Below, piece by piece: positions 6,339-7,070 of a stretch of 7,070 bases of DNA. The translations under genes and the position numbers were made by a program. The DNA comes from Actinomycetota bacterium (lineage in GTDB: Bacteria; Actinomycetota; Coriobacteriia; Coriobacteriales; RUG844), in NCBI GenBank assembly GCA_013335845.1, contig JAAXUU010000064.1, positions 1 through 7,070 of the forward strand. Direction: 5' to 3'. The notes below the pieces were generated by a model, which did no database searches, was not told where the DNA came from, and was given only the letters and a program-made list of their open reading frames with translations. Position 1 is the stretch's first letter. Each line of letters starts with the position of its first letter.

Positions 6339-7052
6339 ATGCTAAAAGCGATAATTGTCGACGATGAAGCCCCGGCGAGATCGGAACTACGGTTCATGCT
6401 CGAAGAGACCGGCCAAGTCGAAGTAACGGCCGAAGCGACCAATGTTCGAGAGGCCATCGAACGTCTCAAGGACTGCGGCGCCGATGTCATGTTCCTTGAT
6501 ATCAGTATGCCGGGAACAACGGGTATTCAACTTGCGGAAGCCCTCGCGAGACTCAAATATCCTCCTGCGGTTATATTCGTGACCGCATACAGCGAACACG
6601 CGGTCAAGGCATTCGATGTGAATGCAATCGACTATCTGGTCAAACCGGTCGAGACCGAGCGTCTGCGTCAAGCGTTGGCCAAGGTCCGGAAGTCGATTTC
6701 AGGGTCTTCTCGTAGCGCCCAAAAAGAGCGCATCCCCGTCGAGAAGGGTGGCAAGAAGCTCCTCATTCCTGCCGACAAGATCCACTTCATCATGGCCAAG
6801 GATGACTATTCGTATCTTCACACGGATACCGATCGCTATCTGTCGACAGTTTCACTTGCGCAGCTCGAAGCGAAACTCGAACCCTACGGATTCTTCAGGG
6901 TACATCGTCGCTACCTCGTCAACCTCTCCTGTGTTGCAGAGGTCGATCCGGTGTCGGGCGGCACGCTCATGCTCTCGCTCGTCGGTGAGGAAGAGCAGAT
7001 CCCGGTATCTCGTCGTCGAGTCGCATCACTCAAGAAGGCTTTGGGTCTGTAA
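6339..7052 (+). CDS. LytTR-family response regulator
   Basis: A cytoplasmic DNA-binding regulator of 237 residues, the expected partner of the upstream LytS-type kinase. The receiver domain (about 1-120) has the acidic pair Asp 8-Asp 9, the phospho-acceptor Asp 54 in MFLDISMPG, Thr 82 in FVTAYSEHAVKAF, and Lys 102 in DYLVKPVE: all the usual residues. After a short Ser-rich linker the LytTR DNA-binding domain occupies about 131-237, with IHFIMAKDDYSYLHT (148-162), FFRVHRRYLVNL (185-196) and IPVSRRR (221-227). Length is typical and the gene is complete, ending 18 bases before the window edge. Related pairs in other bacteria (LytSR, BtsSR, YpdAB) control genes for autolysis or uptake of pyruvate and other carbon compounds, often encoded nearby. 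No obvious pair of LytTR direct repeats was seen in the gaps, so the target, perhaps downstream, is not known. Confidence 0.95.
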   Translation: MLKAIIVDDEAPARSELRFMLEETGQVEVTAEATNVREAIERLKDCGADVMFLDISMPGTTGIQLAEALARLKYPPAVIFVTAYSEHAVKAFDVNAIDYLVKPVETERLRQALAKVRKSISGSSRSAQKERIPVEKGGKKLLIPADKIHFIMAKDDYSYLHTDTDRYLSTVSLAQLEAKLEPYGFFRVHRRYLVNLSCVAEVDPVSGGTLMLSLVGEEEQIPVSRRRVASLKKALGL

Positions 7053-7070
7053 GGCATCCTCGTGACGAAT

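Noticed and set aside
1..7070. CRISPR array, tRNA, rRNA, insertion sequence or attachment site
   Set aside because: No regularly spaced repeats, cloverleaf, transposase motif or flanking direct repeats were seen by eye on either strand.

Overview
The window looks like a bacterial chromosome of moderate-to-high GC, with host-type codons (GAC, ATC, CTC, GAG) in the conserved genes. The aspartate-semialdehyde dehydrogenase, a lysC-asd neighbourhood and the LytS/LytTR pair resemble, from memory, Actinomycetota of the class Coriobacteriia. This assignment is an inference with moderate confidence; there is no rRNA or other taxonomic marker in the window. All genes lie on the + strand.

Region 1 (about 1-978) is the debris of a two-gene defence cassette of the RloA/RloB (AbiLi/AbiLii) type: the C-terminal end of an ABC/SMC-like AAA ATPase, then a gene overlapping it by one base that starts as RloB. 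After about 125-130 codons the RloB gene switches, in frame, into the last ~85 codons of aspartokinase (LysC, second ACT domain). The normal C-terminal part of RloB and most of lysC are therefore missing. The ATPase also lacks the usual Walker B aspartate. This chimera is the most unusual thing in the window. It could be a deletion or insertion scar, a real domain fusion, or an assembly misjoin.

Region 2 (1089-2114) is an intact-looking asd, the usual downstream partner of lysC, which supports the reading that the upstream tail is genuine lysC 3' sequence. A 10-bp hairpin follows it.

Region 3 (2210-2776) is a QueT-like substrate-binding (S) component of an ECF transporter, probably for a queuosine precursor. 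A 71-base gap separates it from the next group.

Region 4 (2848-7052) is a tightly spaced run of four genes with gaps of 10, 12 and 16 bases: a GT-A type glycosyltransferase with an Arg/Ser-rich tail, a TauE/SafE family membrane exporter, a LytS/BtsS-type sensor kinase (two membrane segments, GAF, His_kinase, HATPase) and its LytTR response regulator. The last two form a complete two-component system; its target is not visible in the window. No tRNA, rRNA, CRISPR array or complete insertion sequence was seen.
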